This document shows positions 1 through 9,073 of a stretch of DNA of 22,597 nucleotides, in pieces. The notes under the pieces are model-generated. The model was not told the origin of the DNA, made no database searches, and was given only the letters and a program-made list of their open reading frames with translations. The position numbers were made by a program, and so were the translations under genes. The stretch's first letter is position 1. Each line of letters begins with the position of its first letter. Location of the stretch: NCBI GenBank assembly GCA_035315685.1, contig DATFXR010000781.1, positions 1 to 22,597 of the forward strand, read 5' to 3'. This stretch comes from QHWK01 sp035315685 (lineage in GTDB: Bacteria > Acidobacteriota > Vicinamibacteria > Vicinamibacterales > CAVVIG01).

Positions 1-160
1 GGTCGGTATTGGTCGGGATGATGGCCGCGTCGGGCCGAAACTCGGTCTTGTCGAACGAGCGCTCGAGATCTCCGGCGCTGAGATACACGCGCAGCGGGAA
101 GGTTGCCGTCTTCGTCGCCGGCAGATCAGCGGGCACGAAGCCTCGATGCGAGTGACGCAT
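1..160 (-). CDS. Partial unrecognised ORF running off the left edge
   Basis: An open frame starts at ATG 160 (MRHSHRGFVPADLPATK...) and stays open to the window edge, giving 53 codons. The residues after about position 7 look like real protein (TATFPLRVYLSAGDLERSFDK), with well-behaved composition. The start lies inside the signal-peptide ORF in another frame and lacks a clear ribosome-binding site, so the natural N-terminus may be the signal peptide at 290/296 joined by a frameshift. No family is recognised from so short a piece. Confidence 0.35.
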   Translation of the reverse strand, partial: MRHSHRGFVPADLPATKTATFPLRVYLSAGDLERSFDKTEFRPDAAIIPTNTD

Positions 161-296
161 CGCGTTGCTGGTCGTCGCTGAACATGGCGGCGACGGGCCC
201 TTGCTGTGCCAGCGCAATGCCAGCCAGCATCGTGCCGGCGATTCCGATCATCGGCGCAAAAGCGCGAGTGCCACAGATCCGTCGCAGCATAGACAT
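126..296 (-). CDS. Short signal-peptide ORF, possibly the 5' part of a frameshifted exported protein
   Basis: This 56-codon reading frame starts at ATG 296 or, better spaced from an AGGAG element, at ATG 290. It encodes a typical Sec signal peptide: a basic start (MLRRICGTR), a hydrophobic core (residues about 12-27) and an A-L-A-Q cleavage-like end, then about 27 mostly polar residues before a TGA. No mature domain follows in this frame. A second frame opening at ATG 160 overlaps the 3' end and continues out of the window, so the two may be one exported gene broken by a frameshift, or overlapping genes. It is divergent from the hybrid kinase at 428, with 131 bp between the starts. The product is not recognised. 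Confidence 0.35.
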   Translation of the reverse strand: MSMLRRICGTRAFAPMIGIAGTMLAGIALAQQGPVAAMFSDDQQRDASLASRLRAR

Positions 297-427
297 GGCT
301 CCTGTTGGACAACCCACGCCGGCGATTCTATCGCACGGCCACGCTGCTGCCGCAGTCGGACCCGGAGCCACGGATCGTCGGGCGGCCGCGATCGATCTAC
401 CATTGCTGCGACGCGTGTGAAACGGCC

Positions 428-3400
428 ATGACAATCGGCAAGCGTTTGTTCGTTCTGCTGGCAGTCCCGCTGGTGGCGCTGCTCGTGTCGGGCATCCTGG
501 CCCGGATTCAACTCTCGAGAAGCGAGGAGCGCAGCCGATTTGTCGCCGACTCCCAGTTCGCCGTCGTCGCGGCAGTCGGGACCATCTACGGAAGCTTTGC
601 CGAAATTCGCGTGAACGCGCGCGACTTCCTGCTCGCCACCGACCAGAGTCAGCGAGCCGCGGCCCGCGCCGCCTTCGACGCGAACGAACGGGCACTTGCC
701 CGGTTGCTCGAGCAGTACGGTGATTCGCTCGTCACCGACGCGCGCAACCGGCGGCTGCTTGGTGATTTCGGCGACCTGAGCCGACGGTACCTGGTCGAAG
801 CCAAATCGGCGATGGCGCTGGTCGAGGAGGGGCGACGAGATGAAGCCCTCACCTATTTTCGCAGCGTGATCGCCCCGACGGGTGCCCGCCTCGGCGACGT
901 GTCCAGCGAGTGGATCCAGTACAACCGAGACGTTGGGAGCAGCGCCGCTCGAGCCGCCCTCGATGCGATTGACGACACGCGATCGAGGACGCTCTTCTTC
1001 AACTGGGCGGCGCTCCTGCTGACCGGCCTTCTCGGTGTCCTGACGTTTCGCCGCATCGTGACCCCGATTCAGGCGCTCGAACGGTCGGTGAAGACCGTCG
1101 CAGCCGGGGATTACACCAGAGTCGTGCCGTTTACCGAGTCGACCGACGAGACCGGCGGCCTGGCGCGATCCATCGACGTGCTCAAGCGGGGTGCCGCGGC
1201 GATCGATGATCAGCGGTGGGTCAAATCCAGCGCCTCCAATCTCGTCGGCGAGCTCCAGGGGGCGAACTCCCTCGCCGAGTTCGGCCAGCGCCTGCTCTCG
1301 GGCCTCGTACCCTTGCTGCGCGGCGGCGTTGCGGGGTTCTACGTGTTCGAGGAAGAAGCAAATCGGCTGCGGAGAACCGCCGCGTACGGTCTGGCTGCGG
1401 ACGCGGCCGCCACGTTCGGCCTGGGAGAGGGACTGGTTGGCCAGTGTGCGCAGGACCGCAAACCGGTGACGCTCACCAATCTCCCGCCCGACTATCTGCT
1501 CATCGCGTCCGGCCTTGGCGCGGCAGCGCCGGCGCAGGTGTTCGCGTCACCGTTGTTGTCGAAGAACGCTCTGTTGGGCGTGGTGGAAACGGCCACGTTT
1601 CACCCGTTCGACGCCCGCGAGCAGGCACTGCTCGCCGAATTGATGCCCCTGGTCGCGCTGAGCCTGGAGGTCCTGCAGCGCAACCTGCGCACGCAGGAGT
1701 TGCTCGGCCAACTACAAGCCAGCGAAGAGCACACGCGGCTCATCGTCGAGTCCACGGTCGAAGGCATTTACGGGATGGAGCCGGATGGACACATCACGTT
1801 TGCGAACGCCGCTGCGTGTCGCATGCTGGGTTTCACACCCGAGGAGATGATCGGCCAGCAGGCGCACGCGCTGATCCACCATCACCGTCCTGATGGCAGC
1901 GTGTATCCCGTCGAGGAATGCCCGATGCGCGCCGCCTGTCGAAGCGGTCACATCCGCCGCGTCGACGACGAACTGCTCTGGCGCAAAGACGGCGTCGGAT
2001 TCCCGGTCGAGTACGGCACGACGCCGATCCTCAAGGATGGCGCAATTCTCGGTGCGGTCGTCAGCTTTACCGACATCACCAAGCGCAAGGAAGCCGAGAC
2101 GCGCCTGCGTGACACCGAGCGGTTCTTTCGCAGCGTGCTCGAGCTCGCGCCGGACGGGTTGATGGTAGTCGATGCGAAGGGAGTGATTCGATTGGCGAAC
2201 GCGCGATGCGAGGCGTTGTTCGGCTACACGCGCGAGGAGCTGGTTGGCCAGTCGGTGGAAGTGCTCGTGCCGGTGAACGTGCGCGCGGGACATGCGGCGC
2301 TGCGGGAGACGTTTCATCGTGCTCCGGTCGCCCGTGAGATGGGCGCCAATCGTGAGCTGCGTGGCCTTCGCAGGGATGGTTCGGAGTTTCCAGTCGAGAT
2401 CGGGCTGAGTCCGCTGCCCGCCGGCGGGTCCGAGGGCACGCACGTCGCGGTGTCGATCCGCGACGTCACCGAGCGCAGAGAGCAGGAGAAGGCGCTGAAG
2501 CTTGCCAAGGCCAGGGCGGAAGACGCCACAGCGACCAAATCGATGTTCCTTGCCAACATGAGCCATGAGATCCGCACGCCGATGAATGCGATCCTCAATA
2601 TGACCGGACTCGCGCTGGAGGCCGACCTCCCACCCAAGCCCCATCAATTCATCAGCGTCGCTCACTCGTCGGCCAGGAACCTGCTCGGAATCCTCAACGA
2701 CATCCTCGACTTCTCGAAAATCGAGGCCGACAAGCTCCAGCTCGAGGACGCGCCCTTCAGCCTGCGGGACGTCCTCGAGGAAGTCACGGAGACCTTCCGT
2801 TCCGTCGTGATTCAGAAGCACGTCGAGCTCATCACGTACGCGCTTCCGACGGTCCCCGACCGCCTCCGGGGCGACGCGCTGCGCGTCCGGCAGGTTCTCA
2901 CCAACCTGGTCAGCAACGCGTTCAAGTTCACGGAACAAGGTGAAGTGCTTCTCAAAGTCGAGACCCTGCCTGCAGGCGAGAGCGAGGCACGACGCAGCGA
3001 GGTGCTCTTGCGCATCAGCGTGCGCGACACGGGTATCGGCATCTCCGCGGAGCAGCAGGAGCGGCTCTTTCAATCGTTCACGCAAGCCGACAGTTCGACG
3101 ACACGCAAGTACGGCGGCACGGGACTTGGCCTCGCGATCAGCCGGCGGCTGGCCCGCCTCATGGGTGGCGACCTGACGGTCGAGAGTGGCGAGGGCACGG
3201 GCACGACGTTCTTCTTCACGGCACGCCTGGCCGTGGACGCCCGGCCTGACACTCCGACTCGCGTCGCGCCGGCCGGCGTCGCCGAACGACCAGTGCTCAT
3301 CGTGGAAGACACCGAGACGAGTCGCGAGTTGCTGGAGACGCTTCTGCGCAGTTGGTCGATACCGCCGGTGGCGGTGGCCACGGCCGAAGAGGGACTCGCA

Positions 3401-4777
3401 CTGCTGCAGCACCGCAATCGGAAAGGAGCACGCGATCAGTTCGGCCTCGTCATCCTCGATTGGATGCTGCCGGGCATGAACGGGCTCGACGCCGCCGAGC
3501 GAATCCGCGCGCGGGATGAGACGCGCACGCTGCCGATCGTGCTGATCAGCGCCTATGCCGGTAAGGAGGAAGAGGCGCGCTCCGCCGCGCTGGGTGTCGA
3601 CGTGTTTCTTCCCAAGCCGATAACCGCATCGTCGTTGTTCGACGCCGTCGTCGAGGCGCAAGGCGCGCGCGTGCATGCGGCGCGTCGCGCGCTCGACGCG
3701 CCGCTCGAGCGAGAGTTCGACGCTCGTGTGCTGCTCGCTGAGGACAACGAGGCCAACCAGATGGTCGCGAGCGAGCTCCTGTCTCGCCTCGGGATCGAGC
3801 TCGACATCGCCAGCAACGGACGCCAGGCGCTGGAGATGGTCCGGGCGGCGCCCGAAAGATACGCCGCGGTCCTGATGGACGTGCAGATGCCCGAGATGGA
3901 TGGTCTTGCCGCGACGCGCGCCCTTCGCGGGGACTCGACACTGCACGCCCTGCCAATCATCGCGATGACCGCGAACGCGATGTCGGCGGATCTCGACGCC
4001 TGCGTCGCGGCTGGCATGAACGACCACATCACGAAGCCCATCGAACGGAAGGCGCTTCTCCAGACGCTGCGACGCTGGCTGCCGGCGCCGCCGAAGCGGC
4101 AGCGCTCCGACTCGAGTGCTCTCGCGTCGAGCTCTCCTTCGTCGCCCGGCCTGCGTGCGGCCGCGGCGAACGACGCTCCGAGCCTCGAGGGGATTGACGT
4201 GGCCGGATCGCTGCAGCGACTCGGCCTCGATTTCGGAAGTTTCGAGCGGATGCTGGTCCGGTTCGCCGATGGACAAGGCGCCACGCTCGACGCCCTGCGG
4301 GCCGCCGTGGCTGCCGGCGACTGCGCCGCAGTTGCGCGACATGCCCACGCCATTGCAGGGGCATCCGGAAATCTCGGCGCCGACGATCTTCGTGCCGCAG
4401 CCAAGGCTCTCGAACGCGCCGGTCGCGAGGGCGGCCAGGACCTCGCCCAGATGCTGATCGCCCTGGAAGCGCGGGCCAGCGTCGTCTTCCGCTCGATCGA
4501 CACGTTGCGTCGGACCAGCGCGCGTGTCACGACTGAGCCCGAGCAGCGACTGCTTCCAGCCGAGTCTCGCGCGGTGTTGGAGCGCCTGAGGGCGGCGCTC
4601 GGCGACTTCGACCTTTCGGCGGCGAGCAGCGCCCTCGCGGATCTCGATCGCGTCGCGGCGCATGGTACTCCTGACGACCTGGCCCGGCTCCGCAATCACA
4701 TCGACAGCTACGAGTACGACGAGGCGAGCGTGCTCGTGACGCGGATGCTCGAGCAGATCGGTAGTCAGGTTCCGTGA
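428..4777 (+). CDS. Membrane hybrid sensor histidine kinase (4HB-HAMP-GAF-PAS-PAS-HisKA-HATPase-REC-REC-HPt)
   Basis: A 1449-residue BarA/EvgS-type phosphorelay kinase. Visible domains are: TM1 (residues 5-26), an extracytoplasmic four-helix-bundle sensor (about 30-188), TM2 (189-208), HAMP (209-262), GAF (about 275-418) and two PAS domains (about 436-552 and 565-690). The HisKA domain has SHEIRTPMN with phospho-acceptor His713. The HATPase shows the N box (about 830), DTGIGIS (about 868) and GGTGLGL (about 896). Two receivers follow (Asp1011 with Lys1063; Asp1151 with Lys1203), then an HPt domain with His1307 in HAIAGASGNLG, where the usual Lys three residues after the His is Ala. A helical tail of about 90 residues ends the protein. 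I chose ATG 428 because the membrane helix follows at once; an upstream in-frame extension to 305 has no helix or domain. The stop overlaps the next start (GTGA), which implies translational coupling. The ligand is unknown. Confidence 0.93.
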   Translation: MTIGKRLFVLLAVPLVALLVSGILARIQLSRSEERSRFVADSQFAVVAAVGTIYGSFAEIRVNARDFLLATDQSQRAAARAAFDANERALARLLEQYGDSLVTDARNRRLLGDFGDLSRRYLVEAKSAMALVEEGRRDEALTYFRSVIAPTGARLGDVSSEWIQYNRDVGSSAARAALDAIDDTRSRTLFFNWAALLLTGLLGVLTFRRIVTPIQALERSVKTVAAGDYTRVVPFTESTDETGGLARSIDVLKRGAAAIDDQRWVKSSASNLVGELQGANSLAEFGQRLLSGLVPLLRGGVAGFYVFEEEANRLRRTAAYGLAADAAATFGLGEGLVGQCAQDRKPVTLTNLPPDYLLIASGLGAAAPAQVFASPLLSKNALLGVVETATFHPFDAREQALLAELMPLVALSLEVLQRNLRTQELLGQLQASEEHTRLIVESTVEGIYGMEPDGHITFANAAACRMLGFTPEEMIGQQAHALIHHHRPDGSVYPVEECPMRAACRSGHIRRVDDELLWRKDGVGFPVEYGTTPILKDGAILGAVVSFTDITKRKEAETRLRDTERFFRSVLELAPDGLMVVDAKGVIRLANARCEALFGYTREELVGQSVEVLVPVNVRAGHAALRETFHRAPVAREMGANRELRGLRRDGSEFPVEIGLSPLPAGGSEGTHVAVSIRDVTERREQEKALKLAKARAEDATATKSMFLANMSHEIRTPMNAILNMTGLALEADLPPKPHQFISVAHSSARNLLGILNDILDFSKIEADKLQLEDAPFSLRDVLEEVTETFRSVVIQKHVELITYALPTVPDRLRGDALRVRQVLTNLVSNAFKFTEQGEVLLKVETLPAGESEARRSEVLLRISVRDTGIGISAEQQERLFQSFTQADSSTTRKYGGTGLGLAISRRLARLMGGDLTVESGEGTGTTFFFTARLAVDARPDTPTRVAPAGVAERPVLIVEDTETSRELLETLLRSWSIPPVAVATAEEGLALLQHRNRKGARDQFGLVILDWMLPGMNGLDAAERIRARDETRTLPIVLISAYAGKEEEARSAALGVDVFLPKPITASSLFDAVVEAQGARVHAARRALDAPLEREFDARVLLAEDNEANQMVASELLSRLGIELDIASNGRQALEMVRAAPERYAAVLMDVQMPEMDGLAATRALRGDSTLHALPIIAMTANAMSADLDACVAAGMNDHITKPIERKALLQTLRRWLPAPPKRQRSDSSALASSSPSSPGLRAAAANDAPSLEGIDVAGSLQRLGLDFGSFERMLVRFADGQGATLDALRAAVAAGDCAAVARHAHAIAGASGNLGADDLRAAAKALERAGREGGQDLAQMLIALEARASVVFRSIDTLRRTSARVTTEPEQRLLPAESRAVLERLRAALGDFDLSAASSALADLDRVAAHGTPDDLARLRNHIDSYEYDEASVLVTRMLEQIGSQVP

Positions 4778-6885
4778 CCGAGGCAAAGCCCGAAGTGATC
4801 GCGCCGCTCACCGCGGCCGCGCTCATCGCACAACAAGTGGGCGGAAACGCTATCCGCGACGGGTTGTTTCTGTCGCTCTTCGCGGTTCAAAGCCTTCCCT
4901 ATTTCATGGCCGGCGCGGCGTTGCTCGCGATCGTCGCGGCGCAGGTGTCGGGACGGCTGCTCACGCGGTTTGGCCCGGCGCGCATTGTTCCGTCACTGTT
5001 TGCGACCAATGCAGCATTGTTCCTGGTCGAGTGGGTGCTTCTCGGCAGGCAGCCGCGAGCGTCTGCAGTGCTCCTCTATCTGCATACGAGCGTGCTTGGG
5101 GCGATTGCGATCTCCTCCTTCTGGTCGCTGCTCAACGAGCGCTTCGACCCGCACTCGGCGAAGCCGCTGATGGCGCGTGTGGCAGGGGCGGCCTCGTTCG
5201 GCGCCCTGGTCGGCGGCGTGAGCGCTGAACGCGTGGCCGCGCTGCTGCCGCGTGGCGCCCTGCTGCCACTGCTCGGTCTCCTGGGCGGAGTTGCCGTCGC
5301 CGGGGCGCTGGCCGTCGGACGCGGAACACCGCCGCATCGCACCGGCGCCGCCGACGAGCCCGATCGCTCCTCGGGATGGGCGCAGGTCCGTCACCAGCCT
5401 CTGTTGCAGAACCTGGCTCTCGTCATCGCGTTCGCGGCACTGCTCGCGACGCTCGTCGACTATCTACTCAAGGCCGAGGCAGTCGCCTATTTCGGGAAAG
5501 GTCCGCACCTGGTGCGCTTCTTCGGCCTGTTCTACTCAGCGACGAGCCTGGTGGCGGTGTTGATCCAGGCCTCGTTCGGGCGCCTCGCACTCGGACGCCT
5601 GGGCCTCGGAGGTTCGGTCGCAACCCACCCCGTCGTGGTCGGAGCAGCTTCGGCGCTCGGCTTCGTGCTGCCGTCTCCCTGGCGCGGCATTCTTCCCCGC
5701 GGGTTTGACGCGGTCATACGGAACTCGACTTTCCGCGCCGGTTACGAGCTGCTCTACACTCCGCTGGCGGAGACGACCAAGCGCTCGGCCAAGTCGATCA
5801 TCGACGTCGCCTGTGACTGCGTTGGAAAGGGCGCGGGCGCCGCGCTGATCCTGCTGCTGGTGGGCCTTGTCCCGCTGCACCCTTTTGCAGCGGTAAATCT
5901 CGCCGCCGCGGTTGCGGCTGGTAGCGAGTTGCTGGTCGCCCGTCGGCTCCGCAGCGGCTATGTGAACGCTCTCGAAGGAGGACTGCGCCGCCATGGTGGG
6001 CACTTCGAGCAGGCAGTCGCGTATTCCATGGCCGACTTCACGGTCGTACGAAGCATGGCCGGTCTCGACCGGGCGGCCGTTCTGCGAGCCCTCGGATCTC
6101 CCGACGTAGTTCGGTCGACGGCCCCGCCCGCCGATCCGGTTGTCGCCGCGATTGTCGAGTTCCGTTCCGGAGACCTCTTGCGGATTCGCGCGGCGCTGCG
6201 CAACCCACCCAACGATCCGCTGATCATCGGCGCGCTCGTGCAGCTGTTGGCAAACGACGACGTGGTCCGTCCGGTGGTTTCTGCGCTCGCCACGTTCGGC
6301 GCGCGAGCGGCGGGCGAAATGGTTTCAGTGCTGCTCGATCCCGCAACGCCGGACGTGGTACGGCGGCGGTTGCCGCTCGCGCTCAAGTTCTGCCCGTCGC
6401 CCATCGCGCGCGACGGCCTTCTGGCGGCGCTCGAGGCGTTCGGCTTCGAGATCCGGCTGCGCTGCGGGCGCGCCCTGGTCGCGCTCACTGACGAACACCC
6501 CGAGCTCCTGAAGCCCTTCCCTGCGGCGTTCGCGCTCGTCAAACGAGAGCTCAGCGCTGGCGGCGAGGCGCATGTCGTCAAGGAGCATGTCTTCAACCTG
6601 CTCGCGCTTGCGCTGGAGCGGGAGCCGGTCCGTATCGCGGCCCGTGCCTTCAGCACTCAAGACGCCTACGTGCGGGGCACCGCCCTCGAGTACCTCGAAA
6701 CGGTACTTCCGGCTGGGCTGTTCGCCGGGTTCCGCCCGCTGCTGGCGGCGCCAGGTCCGGCGCCCGCTCGGAGACGTCCAGCGGACGAAGTACGGGCAGA
6801 CTTGATTCGAGCGGGCACGACGATGACAGTGAGCCTCGACGAGTTGCGTCAACAGCTCGAGTCGGCGGCGCACGAGGACAATTGA
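4774..6885 (+). CDS. ADP/ATP-translocase (NTT)-like membrane protein with C-terminal HEAT-like repeats
   Basis: A 703-residue protein in two halves. Residues 1 to about 395 carry roughly ten hydrophobic segments. They include the NTT-like signature near residues 320-360 (RAGYELLYTPL, then K-SIID), which resembles the rickettsial/chlamydial nucleotide translocase fold within the MFS superfamily. Residues about 400-690 are soluble and alpha-helical, with repeating helix pairs typical of HEAT/PBS-lyase repeats (for example PDVVRRRLPLALKF). Related free-living bacterial proteins are known but their substrates are mostly undefined; nucleotide exchange is inferred from family only. The GTG start overlaps the kinase stop by four bases, and the next gene starts 10 bp after this stop. 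It therefore probably works with the hybrid kinase and receiver-kinase, perhaps as a membrane scaffold or input module. No upstream ATG is possible in this frame. Confidence 0.82.
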   Translation: MTEAKPEVIAPLTAAALIAQQVGGNAIRDGLFLSLFAVQSLPYFMAGAALLAIVAAQVSGRLLTRFGPARIVPSLFATNAALFLVEWVLLGRQPRASAVLLYLHTSVLGAIAISSFWSLLNERFDPHSAKPLMARVAGAASFGALVGGVSAERVAALLPRGALLPLLGLLGGVAVAGALAVGRGTPPHRTGAADEPDRSSGWAQVRHQPLLQNLALVIAFAALLATLVDYLLKAEAVAYFGKGPHLVRFFGLFYSATSLVAVLIQASFGRLALGRLGLGGSVATHPVVVGAASALGFVLPSPWRGILPRGFDAVIRNSTFRAGYELLYTPLAETTKRSAKSIIDVACDCVGKGAGAALILLLVGLVPLHPFAAVNLAAAVAAGSELLVARRLRSGYVNALEGGLRRHGGHFEQAVAYSMADFTVVRSMAGLDRAAVLRALGSPDVVRSTAPPADPVVAAIVEFRSGDLLRIRAALRNPPNDPLIIGALVQLLANDDVVRPVVSALATFGARAAGEMVSVLLDPATPDVVRRRLPLALKFCPSPIARDGLLAALEAFGFEIRLRCGRALVALTDEHPELLKPFPAAFALVKRELSAGGEAHVVKEHVFNLLALALEREPVRIAARAFSTQDAYVRGTALEYLETVLPAGLFAGFRPLLAAPGPAPARRRPADEVRADLIRAGTTMTVSLDELRQQLESAAHEDN

Positions 6886-6895
6886 CCGGAGTCGC

Positions 6896-9073
6896 ATGGA
6901 CACTATCGCAGCCTCGCTCGCCGAAGACGCCGATCGCATCCTGCTGGTCGACGACGATACGACCAATCTCGACGTCTTGCACCACACGCTCAACGGCCGC
7001 GGCTACCGGCTGTTCGTCGCGCGCAGCGGCGAGCGCGCAATCGAGGTTGCGCGCCGGGTACACCCCCTGCTGATCTTGCTCGACGTGGTGATGCCGGGCA
7101 TCGACGGATACGAGACCTGCCGGCGCCTCAAGCAGGATCCTGAAACCCGCGAGGCAGCCGTGATCTTCCTTTCGTCCCTGGACGAAACCAAGGACAAGGT
7201 GCGCGGCCTCGAGGTGGGCGCAGTCGATTTCGTGTCCAAGCCTTTTCAGAGTGACGAAGTGGTCGCGCGCGTCAACACGCACCTCACCATGCAGCGCCTG
7301 CGCCGGCAGCTCGAGGCCAGGAACGCGGAGCTCGCGCGCGAGCTCGCCGTGGCGCAGGAATTCCTGACCGACGCGCGCCGCCGAGTCGAGGGCCCGCTGC
7401 TTGGCGACAGCCCCGCGATCCGGGCGCTGCGGGAATCGATCGTGCGTTATGCTGCCGATGCCGAGATCTTGCTGCTGACCGGCCGGCAGGGTACAGGACA
7501 CGAAGCAGCCGCTCGCGCCGTCCATCACGCCTCGCCGCGCAGCCGCCAGGCATTCATCCACGTCAACTGCGCGCTGCTTCCGCCAGGGCAGGACCCCGGC
7601 ATTCTGAGCGGGGCGGTTACAGCCTCGGAGTCAGCGGCAGATCCGCACCTCAGCCTGCTGGAGCTGGCCATCCATGGCACGCTCTATCTGGAAGAGATTC
7701 AGCGACTACCGGCACAAGTCCAAGGACGATTGGCCGACATCCTCGAACGCGTCGAGGCCTTGCACGACGCCGGCCAGACGGGAGAGCCCGATGTTCGTGT
7801 GATCGCTTTCACCTCCGCTCTGCTCGCCACGGCGAGCGGATTCCACCCGAAGCTGCTGGCGTTGCTCGAACGCAGTCAGTTGCGCGTGCCAGCGCTCGCC
7901 GAGCGCCCCGAGGACGTCTCCGAGATTGCGCGCTTCTTCCTCCGCCAGCATGCGCGTCGGATTGGCGCCGTCGTCGAGACGATCTCCGACGAGTCGTTGA
8001 AGCGGCTGCGCAAGTACCGCTGGCCGGGGGACGTCAGCGAGTTGCAGAGTTTGATCGAGCGCGCGGTGACTTCCGCACGTGAGCCCGTGCTGGAAATCGA
8101 CTCGGCGCTCCTCGACGAAGGGCTGCCGTTCGGACTCTACCGCTTGATTGAGAAGCTCGGTGAAGGGGGCATGGGCGAGGTGTGGCGCGCCAGGCACCAG
8201 CTGCTCGCGCGTCCGTGCGCGATCAAGCTGATCAAACCCGACCTGCTCGGCGAGAACAAGCGGGAGGTGGCGACCGAGCGCTTCCGGCTGGAAGCTCGCA
8301 CGATTGCGCAATTGAGTTCCCCAAATACCGTGCGGCTCTACGACTTCGGTGTGACCGAGACCGGCAGCTTCTACTACGTCATGGAGCTGCTCAGCGGGGT
8401 GGACCTCGCATCGCTGGTGCAACGTTTCGGGCCGCTCCCGCCGGAGCGCGCGATCGCCGTGCTGCGCCAGGCGTGTCGCTCGCTCGGCGAAGCCCACACA
8501 GCGGGACTTCTCCACCGCGACATCAAGCCGCACAACCTCTATCTATGCCGCCTGGGTCTCGACTTCGACATCGTGAAGGTCCTCGACTTTGGACTGGTGA
8601 AGTCGCTCCGCGAAGGCGCGGCGCACCTCACGACCGAAGGCGTTCTCACCGGGACACCGGGCTATATGCCTCCCGAGCGTGTCCTCGGTGCGGCCGTAGA
8701 CGAGCGCTCCGATCTTTACGCGCTTGGTTGTGTTGCCTATTGGATGCTGACCGGCCGGACGGTGTTCACAGGCGAGCCGATGGCGATCATGATCCATCAT
8801 GCTCGAACTCCTCCGAAGGCTCCGTCGAAGGCGTTTGGCCTTTCCATTCCTGATCGGCTCGAGCAGATTGTCATGGCCTGCCTCGAGAAGGCGCCGGAGA
8901 GGCGTCCAGCGTCGGCGATCGAGTTGTGGCGCGAGCTCGGCGAGGTGAGGCTGACGTCACCGTGGACTCCGGAGCGAGCCGAACTCTGGTGGCGCGAGCA
9001 TCTTCCGGATCTCGCGCGACCCTCGCTTGGCAGCGATCCCAGCAGCGACGTGATGATCGCCCCTCTCCGCTGA
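6896..9073 (+). CDS. Receiver / degenerate sigma-54 activator AAA+ / Ser-Thr protein kinase fusion
   Basis: A 725-residue soluble protein with three modules. The receiver (about 13-135) keeps DDD at 19-21, phospho-acceptor Asp63 and Lys115. Residues about 160-400 match an NtrC-type AAA+ domain in order, but key sites are lost: the Walker A Lys is His202 (GRQGTGHE), the GAFTGA loop is unrecognisable, and Walker B reads LYLEEI (264-268). WPGDVSEL (376-383) remains, but there is no Fis-type helix-turn-helix. Instead a Hanks kinase follows (about 412-690) with GEGGMGEV, Lys444, HRDIKPHN (Asp542, Asn547) and DFG 564-566, so it looks catalytically intact. The ATG has GGAG four bases upstream. It is the third gene of the operon with the hybrid kinase, whose HPt is a plausible phosphodonor for Asp63. 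Inference: phosphorylation is relayed through an inactive AAA+ spacer to control Ser/Thr kinase output. Confidence 0.9.
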   Translation: MDTIAASLAEDADRILLVDDDTTNLDVLHHTLNGRGYRLFVARSGERAIEVARRVHPLLILLDVVMPGIDGYETCRRLKQDPETREAAVIFLSSLDETKDKVRGLEVGAVDFVSKPFQSDEVVARVNTHLTMQRLRRQLEARNAELARELAVAQEFLTDARRRVEGPLLGDSPAIRALRESIVRYAADAEILLLTGRQGTGHEAAARAVHHASPRSRQAFIHVNCALLPPGQDPGILSGAVTASESAADPHLSLLELAIHGTLYLEEIQRLPAQVQGRLADILERVEALHDAGQTGEPDVRVIAFTSALLATASGFHPKLLALLERSQLRVPALAERPEDVSEIARFFLRQHARRIGAVVETISDESLKRLRKYRWPGDVSELQSLIERAVTSAREPVLEIDSALLDEGLPFGLYRLIEKLGEGGMGEVWRARHQLLARPCAIKLIKPDLLGENKREVATERFRLEARTIAQLSSPNTVRLYDFGVTETGSFYYVMELLSGVDLASLVQRFGPLPPERAIAVLRQACRSLGEAHTAGLLHRDIKPHNLYLCRLGLDFDIVKVLDFGLVKSLREGAAHLTTEGVLTGTPGYMPPERVLGAAVDERSDLYALGCVAYWMLTGRTVFTGEPMAIMIHHARTPPKAPSKAFGLSIPDRLEQIVMACLEKAPERRPASAIELWRELGEVRLTSPWTPERAELWWREHLPDLARPSLGSDPSSDVMIAPLR

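Noticed and set aside
305..332. Sigma-70-like TTGGAC-N16-TCTATC before the hybrid kinase
   Set aside because: The -10 half matches only three of six bases; acidobacterial housekeeping promoters cannot be called reliably by eye.
305..427. N-terminal extension of the hybrid kinase to an upstream ATG at 305
   Set aside because: The added 41 residues are Arg/Pro/Cys-rich with no domain and would displace the membrane helix from the N-terminus; ATG 428 is more natural.
1712..4786. A 1024-codon open frame antisense to the hybrid kinase gene
   Set aside because: It lies entirely opposite clear kinase, receiver and HPt motifs, shows no domain of its own and has the His/Arg/Asp-rich composition typical of antisense frames in GC-rich genes.
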